This document shows, in pieces, positions 24,839-34,513 of a stretch of 64,000 bases of DNA. The notes beneath the pieces were generated by a model that worked only from the letters and a program-made list of their open reading frames with translations, did not search any database and was not told the origin of the DNA. Position 1 is the stretch's first letter. Each line of letters starts with the position of its first letter. Source of the stretch: JAJKIV01 sp036741775 (GTDB taxonomy: Bacteria; Gemmatimonadota; Gemmatimonadetes; Gemmatimonadales; Gemmatimonadaceae); the NCBI GenBank assembly GCA_036741775.1, contig DAINRQ010000016.1, positions 27,500 through 91,499 of the forward strand. Direction: 5' to 3'. A program made the translations under genes and the position numbers.

Positions 24839-25615
24839 TCAGATACGCTTGCCGAGTCGCTCCTCGAGCAACGCGCGATACTTGCGGCTCAGCGGGAACC
24901 GTCTGCCGTTCGTGGTGAGTACGACGTGCTCGCCCTTGAACATCGCCTGGATCTCGCGGACTCGCTCGAGGTTCAGGATCGTTGACCGGTGAACGCGGAT
25001 GAACCGCGACGGGTCGAGCTGGCGCTCCAGGTCCGCGAGCGACTCGCGAATGAGGAGCGTACGGTCTCGCATGTGCACGCGCGCGTAGTTACCCTCGGCC
25101 TCGATGTGGTCGATGTCTTCCGGTTTGAGCAGCAACGTTCGTCCGTCCGCTCGCACCGCGAGCCGGGCGATGCGTGGCGCGGGGTGCTCGATGGACGCGA
25201 GCAGCGACGCGATGTTCCCGCGCGCGAGTCGGCCTGCCTCGTACTCGAGCAGACTCCGCGCCCGGCGCATCGCGATCGCGAATCGCTCCTCGTTCGCGGG
25301 CTTGAGGAGGTAGTCCACGGCGTGGACGTGAAATGCCTCGAGCGCGTACTGGTCGTACGCCGTCACGAAGATCACGGCGGGGACGGCGTCGACGCCGATC
25401 GCGCGCATGACCTCGAACCCGTTCAGCTCGGGCATCTGAATGTCGAGGAACACGAGGCCGGGGCGGAGCTCGCCGATTCGCGCCACGGCCTCCGCGCCGT
25501 CCGCGCATTCCGCGACGACGATCACGTCGGGCTCCGCACTCAGCAATGTGCGGATCCCCTCGCGCGCGAGCGGCTCATCGTCAGCGATGAGGGCGCGGAT
25601 CACCTTCACCTGCAT
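24839..25615 (-). CDS. LytTR-family response regulator
   Basis: A 258-residue regulator. The receiver domain (about 1-125) has the DDE acidic cluster at 12-14, phospho-acceptor Asp58 in LVFLDIQMPELNG, and LKPA with the conserved Lys. A LytTR DNA-binding domain (about 150-255) follows, with DIDHIEAEGNYARVH, LERQLDPSRFIRVHRSTILNL and FPLSRKYRALLEERL. It pairs with the LytS-type kinase immediately upstream, whose end overlaps its start by 35 bases. LytTR proteins bind as dimers to imperfect direct repeats. No target is evident in the window. Confidence 0.93.
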   Translation of the reverse strand: MQVKVIRALIADDEPLAREGIRTLLSAEPDVIVVAECADGAEAVARIGELRPGLVFLDIQMPELNGFEVMRAIGVDAVPAVIFVTAYDQYALEAFHVHAVDYLLKPANEERFAIAMRRARSLLEYEAGRLARGNIASLLASIEHPAPRIARLAVRADGRTLLLKPEDIDHIEAEGNYARVHMRDRTLLIRESLADLERQLDPSRFIRVHRSTILNLERVREIQAMFKGEHVVLTTNGRRFPLSRKYRALLEERLGKRI

Positions 25616-26912
25616 TGGTCGCGTCGATGTGTGAGCCAGTCGCGTGCGCTGACGACCCGAGGGGGTCGGCTTCTGGGCTCACGAGGCGACGGGGGATCAC
25701 GACGCGCGCCTCCGCTCCGCCGTCTGGTGCCGCGCGAAGCTCGAAGTGCTGATTCGAGCCGTAGCTGTGCGCGAGGCGGCGCGCGACGTTGGCGAGCCCA
25801 ACCCCCGACCCACGCGATGTGCCGGCGAACGACAGGCCGGGGCCGTCATCGAGGACGGTGAGCGTTAGGCGCTCGCCGTCGGCGCGGACGTCAACGCGCA
25901 CGGTGCCGGGCGCGCTCCGACGGGCGACGCCGTGCTTCACCGCGTTCTCGACGAGTGGCTGGAGGATGAGGTACGGGACTGCGCACCGCTCGAGCCCCGG
26001 CTCGATGGTCACGTGCGTCGCGAGCCGGCCGCCGAATCGCACCTGCTCGATCTCCAGATAGGCGCGCACGTACTCGAGCTCCGTCGCAACGCTCACCTCG
26101 CTCGCCCCCGCGTGGTCAAGCGTGCTGCGGAGGAAATCGCCAAGGCGTCCGAGCATGCGTGACGCGGCGGCGGGATCGCGCCGCATCAGGACGCCAATGG
26201 AGTTCAGGGTGTTGAAGAGAAAGTGCGGATCGAGCTGCATGCGCAGCGCGCCGAGCTGCGCTTCGGCGAGCTGCGTCTCGAGTCGCGCCGCACGCAGCTC
26301 CCGCTCCCCTAACCGACGGTAGTACCCTCGCGCATGGTTTGCGGCCAGCACCACCCAGTAGATCGCGATCCCGATATGAGTGTGCAGGATTGTCTTGTCG
26401 ATTGCCGTGACGAGCGTTCCCGGGGCTCCCATGAGCTTCGTCCAGCCAAGGGCGCGGTCCGAGAGATCGAGCGCGAGGAGCACGAGCAACGCAACCGAGA
26501 CGCTCGCCACCACGTGCGCCCCGAGCCGCCACGCCGCGCGCCGGCCCTCGACAGGCCAGCGCACCGCGAGCCCATCGATGAGCGGAATGGTGAGAGACCA
26601 CAGCACCACCTGCGGAATCGACCACACGAACGCCGTCACGACGCTGATCCGAAGCGGCCACAGGTTGATCCACACGTAGAGCTGTGCGGTGAGCACGAGG
26701 ACGAGCAGTGCCGCGCCGCCCGCAACGAGGCCAGCTCGGAGGCGCCGCTCGCTCTCGTCGCCGTCCGCCACCGAGCTCGGCGTCCGCTCCGCGACGTGCT
26801 CGGGCGGGCGCGCGACGGCCGATGCGGAAGGCGTGATCGTGGGGGCGATAGCGGTCGCCGGGCTTTCTGGGCTCGTCACACGTCTCAGCCGAGTGGCCAC
26901 CGAGGGGTTCAC
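25581..26912 (-). CDS. LytS/YehU-type sensor histidine kinase
   Basis: About 443 residues. A low-complexity N terminus precedes four predicted membrane helices (about residues 60-210, for example LVAGGAALLVLVLTAQLYVW and LGAHVVASVSVALLVLLALD). A coiled linker with RLETQLAEAQLGALRMQLD comes next, then the His_kinase domain with DPHFLFNTLNSIG (phospho-His). The ATPase part has QPLVENAVKHG and DDGPGL with GSGVGLANV. This is the standard partner of LytTR regulators. The GTG start at 26912 is a guess among several; the extreme N terminus is uncertain. Confidence 0.88.
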   Translation of the reverse strand: MNPSVATRLRRVTSPESPATAIAPTITPSASAVARPPEHVAERTPSSVADGDESERRLRAGLVAGGAALLVLVLTAQLYVWINLWPLRISVVTAFVWSIPQVVLWSLTIPLIDGLAVRWPVEGRRAAWRLGAHVVASVSVALLVLLALDLSDRALGWTKLMGAPGTLVTAIDKTILHTHIGIAIYWVVLAANHARGYYRRLGERELRAARLETQLAEAQLGALRMQLDPHFLFNTLNSIGVLMRRDPAAASRMLGRLGDFLRSTLDHAGASEVSVATELEYVRAYLEIEQVRFGGRLATHVTIEPGLERCAVPYLILQPLVENAVKHGVARRSAPGTVRVDVRADGERLTLTVLDDGPGLSFAGTSRGSGVGLANVARRLAHSYGSNQHFELRAAPDGGAEARVVIPRRLVSPEADPLGSSAHATGSHIDATNAGEGDPRPHR

Positions 26913-27156
26913 ATGCCTGCCGCCCCGGCGCTGTCGGTCGCAATATGGGATGTGGGCGCGCGGCGAGCCAAGCGCCGCAGGGACGAGCAACGGCAGGGAG
27001 CTGTGAGCGACGGACCCGGACGGCACGCTACCGGCAGAGTCGTTTCCGCGTAACTTCGCGAGGCCGGCCCTCGCCGTGCGTTTCGTGCGGCGAGCAGGCC
27101 GCGGCTTCACGCGTGCTCAGTTAGAATCCGTATTGCCGCCCGTCCCGAGGTCTACG

Positions 27157-27426
27157 ATGACGACGAGTCCCGAAACCGACGGCTTGAACCACCCCGCCAT
27201 TCGCCAGCTGGTGAATGCCGCGAATGACCTGCCCCTCGGCGACCGGGTGACGCTGCTGAAGGCGCTCGTGCCCGAGATCGCGCGGGAGGTGACGCCCCGC
27301 GACTTCGCGGCAATTATCGGAGAACTGCAACTGAAGGGTGAGCGGTTCTACGACGCCCTCAAGCACCCCGGGACGGGGCGCGCGGACCGGCATGTGATGG
27401 GCGAACGGGACCGCGAAGGGCGATGA
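27157..27426 (+). CDS. Small soluble protein of unknown function
   Basis: An 89-residue acidic, helical protein. A central stretch, LVNAANDLPLGDRVTLLKAL, is followed by VPEIAREVTPRDFAAIIGEL and a basic C terminus. I recognise no family. It stands alone on the plus strand, divergent from the LytS gene, and is followed within ten bases by a stable hairpin, which supports it as a real short transcription unit. The ATG is preceded by GAGG. It could be a regulator accessory protein, but the sequence shows nothing specific. Confidence 0.6.
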   Translation: MTTSPETDGLNHPAIRQLVNAANDLPLGDRVTLLKALVPEIAREVTPRDFAAIIGELQLKGERFYDALKHPGTGRADRHVMGERDREGR

Positions 27427-27433
27427 AAGATGA

Positions 27434-27460
27434 GAGCGGCGGGCCTTGGGCCCGCCGCTC
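27434..27460. terminator. GC-rich hairpin, probable terminator
   Basis: A perfect 12-bp stem, GAGCGGCGGGCC (27434-27445) with its complement (27449-27460), has a 3-base loop. It lies between convergent genes. No T tract follows, so it may act with Rho or simply as an mRNA end-stabiliser. Confidence 0.65.
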
Positions 27461-27486
27461 ACTCGGGACGTGCTCGGCGCGGAGGC

Positions 27487-28530
27487 CTATGAGTCCGTGT
27501 CCACCGCCTGATCCGATGCGGACTGCGCATCGGAGGTGAACGCGGACCGAACTGCGACCCCGCTCCACCCGTCGGGCGCATCGACGCCAAGGAGCCAGAG
27601 CGCCGTGCCGGCCGTGTCCATCGTGCGGACACTGTCCGAGATGCTGAATCCGGAGCTCACCCCTTTCCCCCAGGCGATCCAGGGGATCCGCACGTCCGCG
27701 GCGCGCGTCGTCCCGTGCGTGCGGCCGTGACCGCCGTGGTCGGCGGTAAGGATGATGGTGTAGTTCTCTGCGCCGTACGCCCGGTCGGCGGCTGTCATGA
27801 GCCGCGCGACCGCGGCGTCGGCCTTTCGCACCGCGCGGCCGTAGAAGCCTGACATCCAGCCCCACACGTGACCGGCGTTATCGGGCTCCGCCAGGTGGAT
27901 GAAGAGGAGGTTGGGGCGGTGCGACGTGAGATAGCGCTCGACGTCGGCGACGGTGCGGTCCGCGCTCCACTTACCGTTGCCGTTAGGCGCCTGCGAGTAG
28001 TCGAGCGAGCCGGGCACCTCGAGGTGATTGAACTTTCCCTTCGAGAAGAACGCGGCCGTGTGAAGCCCACTCTTTCGAGCGACGCCGAACACGGTCGGCA
28101 CCGGCAGCGTCACGTGCGCGCCGGTTCGGTTCGAGTTCCACGTGATGCCGTGCTCGTCCGGCCCTTCGCCCGTGAGCATCGACGTGTGTGACGGGAGCGT
28201 CTTGCTCGGGTTGATGGTGGTCGCGGCGAAGGTGTGGCTACCCTCGCGGGCGAGGCGGCCGAGCGTCGTTGCGTTGAACCGGCCGATCGCGTCGGGGCGG
28301 AGCCCGTCGATCGACACGATAACGACGTGCGACGTCGCGGCGTTCGTTGCTACGGCCTCGGTCAGGGGTGGGCGCTGCCCGTCGGTCGTGACCGTACTGG
28401 AGGGCAGTGAGGCGCTGATGGATGAAGCCCCTGGAGTACACGCGGACGCGAGCGCGGCCGTGACGCCGATGCTGGCGGCGCGGCGAACGAGCGAACGCGA
28501 CAAACGGGGCGGTGAACCGAGTGGGGTCAC
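27487..28530 (-). CDS. Alkaline-phosphatase-superfamily phosphodiesterase (NPP type), lipoprotein
   Basis: A 347-residue protein with a signal peptide and lipobox ASAC (TAALASAC). It has the type I phosphodiesterase/nucleotide pyrophosphatase fold. The first metal Asp is in VSIDGLRPDAI and the nucleophile Thr in NPSKTLPSHTSMLTG. Further metal ligands are in EPDNAGHVWG and TADHGGHG, and the final His-equivalent region is DVRIPWIAWG. It should hydrolyse phosphodiester or pyrophosphate bonds outside the cytoplasm. I chose the GTG at 28530 because GAGGAG is six bases upstream. Confidence 0.88.
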   Translation of the reverse strand: MTPLGSPPRLSRSLVRRAASIGVTAALASACTPGASSISASLPSSTVTTDGQRPPLTEAVATNAATSHVVIVSIDGLRPDAIGRFNATTLGRLAREGSHTFAATTINPSKTLPSHTSMLTGEGPDEHGITWNSNRTGAHVTLPVPTVFGVARKSGLHTAAFFSKGKFNHLEVPGSLDYSQAPNGNGKWSADRTVADVERYLTSHRPNLLFIHLAEPDNAGHVWGWMSGFYGRAVRKADAAVARLMTAADRAYGAENYTIILTADHGGHGRTHGTTRAADVRIPWIAWGKGVSSGFSISDSVRTMDTAGTALWLLGVDAPDGWSGVAVRSAFTSDAQSASDQAVDTDS

Positions 28531-28681
28531 CAGCAACTCCTCGTTGAGTTCGAGACAGCGGTCGGCGGGCTGAACAGTGGCTTCAGGGCCCACAGTGGTT
28601 ATACCGTTCGCACCGCCTGGGTTCCCTCTTCAGGCGGCTTGAATTTGCATCGGGCCCGTTGTGAGGCGGGCTCGACGGGAC

Positions 28682-29350
28682 TTACGTGACGGCGTTCAGC
28701 TGCCGGGCATACACGACGACCTCCCAGCCTAACGTGTGACGCATGCTCCGGCGTTCCAGCCCCGCGGCGCGCAGCGCGGCGTCGATGGCGGCCGGATCGT
28801 GATGAAACACGCGAAAGGCACTCCGTGTCAATCGCTGAAACGCGTTGACCGCGGCAATGCCGATACCCATCCAGACCGTGTTGCGTGGATAGACCGCGCC
28901 ATAGAAGCGCAATGCCTTCCGGGCCGACCGATTCACGAGCCCGGTCATGTCGTGGTAACAGCAGATCACGCGATCGAGGGTCACGATATCCGCGTCGGGA
29001 AGCGTGTCGGCGATGGCGACGAAGTCACCGTACACGAAGCTCGTCCGTGCATCGTGGCCGCGACGGGCCGTTTCCTCGCGCGCAACCTCGAGGTGCGAGG
29101 ACGACGCGTCCACGTGCACGGCGCGTCCCACGCGTCCGTCGAGCAGCTCGTGGTGAATGGCGCCGACACCCGCGCCGATGTCGAGCAGCAACGCGTCGCG
29201 AGTGTCGATCGCCTCGAGCGCTGCCCGAAGATCCTGGACGAGCAATCGGGTCGTCTTGTCCGGCCCGCGCCGCCGGTACCGCCGCAGCGATCGCCGCGCC
29301 GTCTTCGGATCGAACTGCTGCTCTACGCCCTCACACTGCGTACACGCCAT
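28682..29350 (-). CDS. Class I SAM-dependent methyltransferase
   Basis: A 222-residue protein. Motif I, LLDIGAGVGAIHHELL (about 54-69), the acidic motif II AVHVDAS and the motif IV region DIVTLDRVICCYHD are clear. The N terminus MACTQCEG has a CxxC pair, and RRYRRRGPDKTTRLL follows, a combination shared by a family sometimes annotated near magnesium-protoporphyrin methyltransferases. The substrate is unknown; no tetrapyrrole genes are nearby. It is a monocistronic gene, divergent from the phosphoketolase gene. Confidence 0.85.
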   Translation of the reverse strand: MACTQCEGVEQQFDPKTARRSLRRYRRRGPDKTTRLLVQDLRAALEAIDTRDALLLDIGAGVGAIHHELLDGRVGRAVHVDASSSHLEVAREETARRGHDARTSFVYGDFVAIADTLPDADIVTLDRVICCYHDMTGLVNRSARKALRFYGAVYPRNTVWMGIGIAAVNAFQRLTRSAFRVFHHDPAAIDAALRAAGLERRSMRHTLGWEVVVYARQLNAVT

Positions 29351-29507
29351 TCTCCGTTCCTTCGCTGCGGGCTCGTCGGGTCTGCTTCAACCCCTTGACC
29401 CGTTAACTCTGTCGCTCATGTTCGCTGAGTGGAAGCGTTGAACGGGCACGCTCGACGCCCAGATGTTGCGTGAGCATCCGCACCACTCCTCGAACGGAAG
29501 TACGCCG

Positions 29508-31916
29508 ATGATCGAGCACGCCTCTTCCACCGTCCTGGCGGATGAGTCCGCCCCACTCTCGCCAACCGAGCTGCAGCGCATCGACGCCTACTGGCGCGCG
29601 GCCAACTACCTGAGTGTCGGCCAGATCTACCTGCTCGACAACCCGCTGCTGCGCGAGCCGCTTCAGCTCTCGCACGTGAAGCCGCGTCTCCTGGGTCACT
29701 GGGGGACGACACCGGGGCTCAACTTCATCTACGTGCATTTGAACCGGGTGATCGTGCAGCAGGACCTCGATATGCTGTTCGTCTGCGGGCCGGGTCATGG
29801 GGGCCCGGGGGTCGTTGCCAACGTGTACCTCGAGGGCACGTACAGCGAGGTGTACCCCGAGGTCTCGCAGGACGAGACCGGGATGCGGCGCCTCATGAAG
29901 CAGTTCTCCTTCCCGGGCGGCATCCCGAGCCACGTGGCTCCCGAGACGCCTGGCTCCATCAACGAGGGCGGTGAGCTGGGTTACTCACTCGCGCACGCGT
30001 ACGGTGCGGTGTTCGACAACCCGGACCTCATCGCGTGCTGCGTCGTGGGCGATGGCGAAGCGGAGACCGGGGCGCTCGCGACGAGCTGGCTCTCGCACCG
30101 CTTTCTGAATCCCGTGCGCGACGGTGCCGTGTTGCCGGTGCTCCATCTGAACGGCTACAAGATCGCCGGCCCGACGGTGTATGCTCGCATGAGCGACGAC
30201 GAGCTCACCGCGCTGTTCACCGGCTTCGGCTACGAGCCGTTCTTCGTGGAGGGAAGCGACGCCGAGGTCATGCATCAGACCATGGCTGCAACGCTCGATA
30301 CGGTCGTCGCCAGGATTCACGACATTCAGCACCGCGCGCGGACGAACAGCGAGCCGTCGTTCGCCCGATGGCCGTTGATCCTGCTGCGGTCGCCAAAGGG
30401 GTGGACGGGACCCAAAACCGTGGACGGCAAGCCGACGGAAGGTTCGTTCCGGTCCCACCAGGTGCCGCTCGCGGGGCTCGCGAAGAACGAGGAGCATTTC
30501 CGTCAGCTCGAGGAGTGGCTGCGGAGTTATCGGCCCGAGGAGCTGTTCGACGAGCGCGGCACGCTGCGGCCAGAGCTCGCCGAGCTGGCGCCGAAGGGCG
30601 ACCGCCGCATGGGCGCCAACCCGCACGCGAACGGCGGGCGCCTAACGCGTGACCTGCTGATGCCCGACTTCCGCGACTACGCCGTGACCGTCCCCGCGCC
30701 GGGCGCCGCGGACGCGGAGGCGACGCGCGTGCTCGGCCGCTTTCTTCGCGACGTCATGGCCTGGAACGCCGACGCGAAGAACTTCCGCGTGTTCGGCCCG
30801 GACGAGACCAGCTCGAACCGCCTCGACGCACTGTTCGAGGTAACGGACCGCGTGTTCACCGGCCGCATCCTCGCCACGGACGACCACGTCGCGCCGGACG
30901 GCCGCGTCATGGAGGTCCTGAGCGAGCACCTCTGCCAGGGATGGCTCGAGGGCTACCTGCTCACCGGCCGTCACGGGATCTTTTCGTGCTACGAAGCGTT
31001 CATTCACATCGTCGACTCGATGTTCAACCAGCACGCGAAGTGGCTCAAAACGACCCGGGAGATCCCGTGGCGCGTGCCCATCCCTTCGCTCACCTATCTG
31101 CTCACCTCGCACGTCTGGCGACAGGACCATAACGGCTTCAGCCATCAGGATCCGGGATTCATCGACCACGTCGTGAACAAGAAGGCGGATGTGGTACGCG
31201 TCTACCTTCCGCCCGACGCGAACACGCTGCTGTCGGTGACGGACCACTGCCTGCGCTCCCGCAACTACGTGAACGTCATCGTCGCCGGGAAGCAGCCGGC
31301 GCCGCAGTGGCTCACGATGGACGAAGCCGTCAGGCACTGTACCGCGGGGCTCGGCATCTGGAGCTGGGCGGGAACGGCGGGCGATGCCGACCCGGATGTC
31401 GTGCTCGCGTGCGCGGGCGACGTGCCGACGATGGAGCTGCTCGCCGCAGCACAGCTGCTGCGCGAACGCCTTCCGACGCTGCGGACACGCGTCGTAAACG
31501 TGGTGGACCTCATGACGCTCCAGACCGCAGGCGAGCACCCCCACGGGCTGACGGATGAGGCGTTCGATGCCGTTTTCACCGTCGACAAGCCGATCATCTT
31601 CGCATTCCACGGGTACCCATGGCTGCTCCACCGGCTCATGTATCGCCGGCGCAATCACCCGAACCTCCACGTCCGTGGGTATAAGGAAGAGGGCACGACC
31701 ACCACGCCGTTCGACATGACGGTGGTGAACGACATCGACCGCTTCCACCTCGTGCTCGACGTGATTCGGCGCGTCCCGCAGCTCACGAACGACGCCACCG
31801 CGGCCGACCTGGCGCTCCACTGCCGGAGGATGCTCGAGGAGCATCGTCGTTACATCGTCGAAACGGGCGACGACATGCCGGAGGTTCGCGACTGGCGGTG
31901 GTCCACCCGGAACTAG
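29508..31916 (+). CDS. xfp: Xylulose-5-phosphate/fructose-6-phosphate phosphoketolase
   Basis: An 802-residue thiamine-diphosphate enzyme that splits sugar phosphates into acetyl phosphate plus an aldose phosphate. It has the full family length (about 790-800). Clear signatures are the N-terminal ANYLSVGQIYLLDNPLL and GHWGTTPGLNF, the ThDP/Mg segment VVGDGEAETG followed by LNGYKIAGPT, HQVPL in the middle, HGIFSCYEAF, and the C-terminal RGYKEEGTTTTPFDM. It starts at ATG 29508, seven bases after GGAAG. No acetate kinase or phosphotransacetylase gene is in the window. It is a stand-alone unit followed by an intergenic palindrome. Confidence 0.96.
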   Translation: MIEHASSTVLADESAPLSPTELQRIDAYWRAANYLSVGQIYLLDNPLLREPLQLSHVKPRLLGHWGTTPGLNFIYVHLNRVIVQQDLDMLFVCGPGHGGPGVVANVYLEGTYSEVYPEVSQDETGMRRLMKQFSFPGGIPSHVAPETPGSINEGGELGYSLAHAYGAVFDNPDLIACCVVGDGEAETGALATSWLSHRFLNPVRDGAVLPVLHLNGYKIAGPTVYARMSDDELTALFTGFGYEPFFVEGSDAEVMHQTMAATLDTVVARIHDIQHRARTNSEPSFARWPLILLRSPKGWTGPKTVDGKPTEGSFRSHQVPLAGLAKNEEHFRQLEEWLRSYRPEELFDERGTLRPELAELAPKGDRRMGANPHANGGRLTRDLLMPDFRDYAVTVPAPGAADAEATRVLGRFLRDVMAWNADAKNFRVFGPDETSSNRLDALFEVTDRVFTGRILATDDHVAPDGRVMEVLSEHLCQGWLEGYLLTGRHGIFSCYEAFIHIVDSMFNQHAKWLKTTREIPWRVPIPSLTYLLTSHVWRQDHNGFSHQDPGFIDHVVNKKADVVRVYLPPDANTLLSVTDHCLRSRNYVNVIVAGKQPAPQWLTMDEAVRHCTAGLGIWSWAGTAGDADPDVVLACAGDVPTMELLAAAQLLRERLPTLRTRVVNVVDLMTLQTAGEHPHGLTDEAFDAVFTVDKPIIFAFHGYPWLLHRLMYRRRNHPNLHVRGYKEEGTTTTPFDMTVVNDIDRFHLVLDVIRRVPQLTNDATAADLALHCRRMLEEHRRYIVETGDDMPEVRDWRWSTRN

Positions 31917-31970
31917 CGCCAGGGTAGGACGAACAGTGGACGGGGCCCCTCTCCCGGGAAGTGCGGTTAC

Positions 31971-32055
31971 AGTCATCAGTAGCCAGTCGCACAGTCGCCA
32001 GTAGATCAGTCAGTACTGGAATACTGACGACTGTATGACTAGAAAACTGATGACT
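31971..32055. repeat. Nested imperfect palindrome between convergent genes
   Basis: The outer arms AGTCATCAGT (31971-31980) and ACTGATGACT (32046-32055) are exact complements. Inside lie many CAGT/ACTG words, including AGTCAGTA and TACTGACGACT. The stretch is noticeably lower in G+C than its surroundings. It may be a bidirectional terminator or a dispersed intergenic repeat. Confidence 0.55.
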
Positions 32056-32130
32056 CCAAACGCGCGTCCCGTAAGTGGGGCTTAAGCGCGCGCGAGCCAC
32101 CCTACCAGACGCCCACACTCATTCACCCCG

Positions 32131-33378
32131 TCACTCGTGCCGAATGGCCTCGATCGGGTAAAGCCGCGCCGCCTGCACCGACGGGTACAACGTCGCCAGC
32201 GTCGCAATCACGAGGCTCGCCGCCACCGTCAGCAGGACGTCCCCCACGTCCGTGACCACCGGCAGGTGATCGATGAAGTAGATCTCCGGATTCAGCTTGA
32301 TCACCTCGGAGCTCCCGAGAATGACCGACGTCGTCACCCCCAGCAGAACGCCGACGAGCGTCCCGAAGACGCCGATCACGAGCCCCTGCGCGAAGAACAC
32401 GCGACGAATCGACCGCGACGGCATCCCCATCGCCTTGAGGATCCCGATCTCCCGCGTCTTGTCGGCCACCACCATGGTCAGGTTGCTGACGATGTTGAAC
32501 GCCGCCACGAGAATGATGAGAAACAGGATGAGCCCCATCCCGAGCTTCTCGAGCTTGAGTGCCTGGAACAGCGACCGATTCTGCTCCTGCCACTCCACTG
32601 CCGCGTAGCGCGACTGCAGCGCCGCCTCGAGCTCGGCCGCGACCTCCTCGGCGACCCAGCGTGACTCGGTCTTGACCTCGATCCCCGACACGGCCGGTCC
32701 CAACCCCGCGAGCTCCTGTGCGCGCGCGAGCGACACGTACATGTGCGTGTTGTCGTACTGGTACATGCCCGTCTGAAAGAGCCCCGTCACCTCGAATGGC
32801 ATCGTGAGCGGTGACGGGTACCCGGTCACCGCGCTCGTGACCCCCGTGCCGCGACCGTAGACCATCACGCGATCACCGACGCGAACGCCGAGCCTCGCGG
32901 CGAGCAGCGTGCCGAGGACGATGCCGTCGTCTTCGCCAGACGAGCTGGCGAAGCGGAAGGCTCCCGTCACGACGTGATCGCCGATGTTCGTGATTTCCGG
33001 AACGTCGGGCCCGCGCGGCGGCAGTCCTACCACCACGCCGCCATCCATATAGTCGTGACCGGCGTTCACGATCGCCTGCGTGAAGACGAACGGTCCGGCG
33101 GACACGACGCGGTCCTCTGCCCCGACCGTTCGAAGTACCGCCTCCCAATCATCCATGCGCATCCCGCGCCCGCTGCCCATGACGCGAATGTCGGGGCTAC
33201 CGATGAGGATCTTTTCGCGAAGGTCCCGCTGGAGCCCGTTCATGACACCCATGACGACGATGAGCGCGCTCACGCCGACCACCACGCCGCCGATCGCGAT
33301 GACGCTGATGAACGACAGCAGCTTCGACCCGCGACGGCTGCGCAGGTATCGCCAGGCGATGTGTAGCTCGAGGGGCAT
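32131..33378 (-). CDS. LolC/LolE-type ABC transporter permease
   Basis: A 415-residue inner-membrane protein of the lipoprotein-releasing family. The N-terminal LHIAWRYLRSRRGSKLLSFISVIAIGG block, first helix (about 22-48), large periplasmic domain (about 50-270) and three C-terminal helices (about 275-400) match LolC/LolE. NIVSNLTMVVADKTREIGIL and AIRHE at the end are typical. It would work with a LolD ATPase to extract lipoproteins from the inner membrane; no LolD gene is adjacent. I chose the ATG at 33378. Longer readings have no signal. Confidence 0.9.
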   Translation of the reverse strand: MPLELHIAWRYLRSRRGSKLLSFISVIAIGGVVVGVSALIVVMGVMNGLQRDLREKILIGSPDIRVMGSGRGMRMDDWEAVLRTVGAEDRVVSAGPFVFTQAIVNAGHDYMDGGVVVGLPPRGPDVPEITNIGDHVVTGAFRFASSSGEDDGIVLGTLLAARLGVRVGDRVMVYGRGTGVTSAVTGYPSPLTMPFEVTGLFQTGMYQYDNTHMYVSLARAQELAGLGPAVSGIEVKTESRWVAEEVAAELEAALQSRYAAVEWQEQNRSLFQALKLEKLGMGLILFLIILVAAFNIVSNLTMVVADKTREIGILKAMGMPSRSIRRVFFAQGLVIGVFGTLVGVLLGVTTSVILGSSEVIKLNPEIYFIDHLPVVTDVGDVLLTVAASLVIATLATLYPSVQAARLYPIEAIRHE

Positions 33379-33426
33379 GGTGGCTCGTGACGGGTGCCTC
33401 CGTCGATGATGTATCATCGCGCGACG

Positions 33427-34512
33427 TCACGGGAGTCCGAGAAACGCCATCAACTCCGCGGCCGCGGCGCCCCCGGCCCGGTTCGCGCCGATCGTGGATG
33501 CCGACGGACCATAGCCGACGAGATGAATCCTCGGATCCTTCGCCACCTGCGTGGCGAGCCGACCCGTCATCACGATGCCGCCGTTCGGTTCCCGTAGCAT
33601 CAGCGGCGCGAGGTGATCGAGTGAGCTCCGAAAACCGGTGCACCACAGGATGACGTCGGCGCGGAGGGTGTTACCGTCCGGCCAGCGGACGCCATCCTCG
33701 ACGATCTCGCTGAACATTGGCAGTCGGTTCAGCACGCCTCGTGCGCGCATGGCCTCGATCGCGGGCGTGATCGGGAGCCCCGTGACCGAAACGACCGAGC
33801 TCGGCGGCAGTCCTCGACGCACGCGGTCTTCGACGATCGCGACGGCGGCGCGGCCGGCCGCCTCATCGAACGGACCGGCGCGAAACTCCGGAGGCCGGCG
33901 CGTCACCCACGTCGTCGTCGTGACGCGCGAGATCTCGTCCAGAAGCTGGATCGCCGAGATACCGGCACCGACGATCACGACGTGTTTGCCCGCGAATTCC
34001 TGGGCCGTTCGATAGTCCTTCGTGTGGAGCTGGCGTCCCACGAACCGTTCGGCTCCGGGGTACTCCGGGATGTAGGGTGACTCCCAGGTACCGGTCGCGT
34101 TGACGATGCCGCGCGCCGAGACTTCGATTCGGTCCGTCTCGACGACGAACCGCTCGCCGCGGTCGCAGACGACGGTGGCCTTGACCGGCCGGTACACTGG
34201 AAGCTCGAACGCTTTCTCGTACGCCTGGTAGTATCGCGGGACGGCGACCGCCGCCTGCGCCTCCGTGGTTCCGATGTCGACGGCGTCCGAGAACCGCATC
34301 CCGGGGAGGTCGTGGATGCGGTTCACGGCGCTGAGCGTCAGCGACGGCCAACGGTGCTGCCACGCGCCGCCCGCGTTAGGCGACTGGTCGAGGACGACGA
34401 ATCCGCGGTTCGGCGCCAGACCGCGTTTCTTCAGATGGTACGCCGACGACAGGCCGGCCTGGCCGGCACCGATGACGACGATGTCGGTCTTGAGGCGGAC
34501 GGTCGACGCCAA
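33427..34512 (-). CDS. Flavin-containing monooxygenase-like oxidoreductase (CzcO/ArsO-like)
   Basis: A 361-residue protein with two Rossmann dinucleotide-binding motifs, GAGQAG (about 15-20, FAD) and GAGISA (about 180-185, NADPH). The FMO/ArsO-like segments GGAWQHRWPSL, NATGTWESPYIPEYPG, WVTRRPPEF and CTGFRSSLDHLAPL are also present. CzcO/ArsO-type proteins recur in metal and arsenic operons, but their substrate is not settled. It appears to start at a TTG one base after the true stop of the methyltransferase gene (34514), so the two are almost certainly coupled. That spacing only exists if the methyltransferase is read through its internal TGA. Confidence 0.85.
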   Translation of the reverse strand: MASTVRLKTDIVVIGAGQAGLSSAYHLKKRGLAPNRGFVVLDQSPNAGGAWQHRWPSLTLSAVNRIHDLPGMRFSDAVDIGTTEAQAAVAVPRYYQAYEKAFELPVYRPVKATVVCDRGERFVVETDRIEVSARGIVNATGTWESPYIPEYPGAERFVGRQLHTKDYRTAQEFAGKHVVIVGAGISAIQLLDEISRVTTTTWVTRRPPEFRAGPFDEAAGRAAVAIVEDRVRRGLPPSSVVSVTGLPITPAIEAMRARGVLNRLPMFSEIVEDGVRWPDGNTLRADVILWCTGFRSSLDHLAPLMLREPNGGIVMTGRLATQVAKDPRIHLVGYGPSASTIGANRAGGAAAAELMAFLGLP

Positions 34513-34513
34513 G

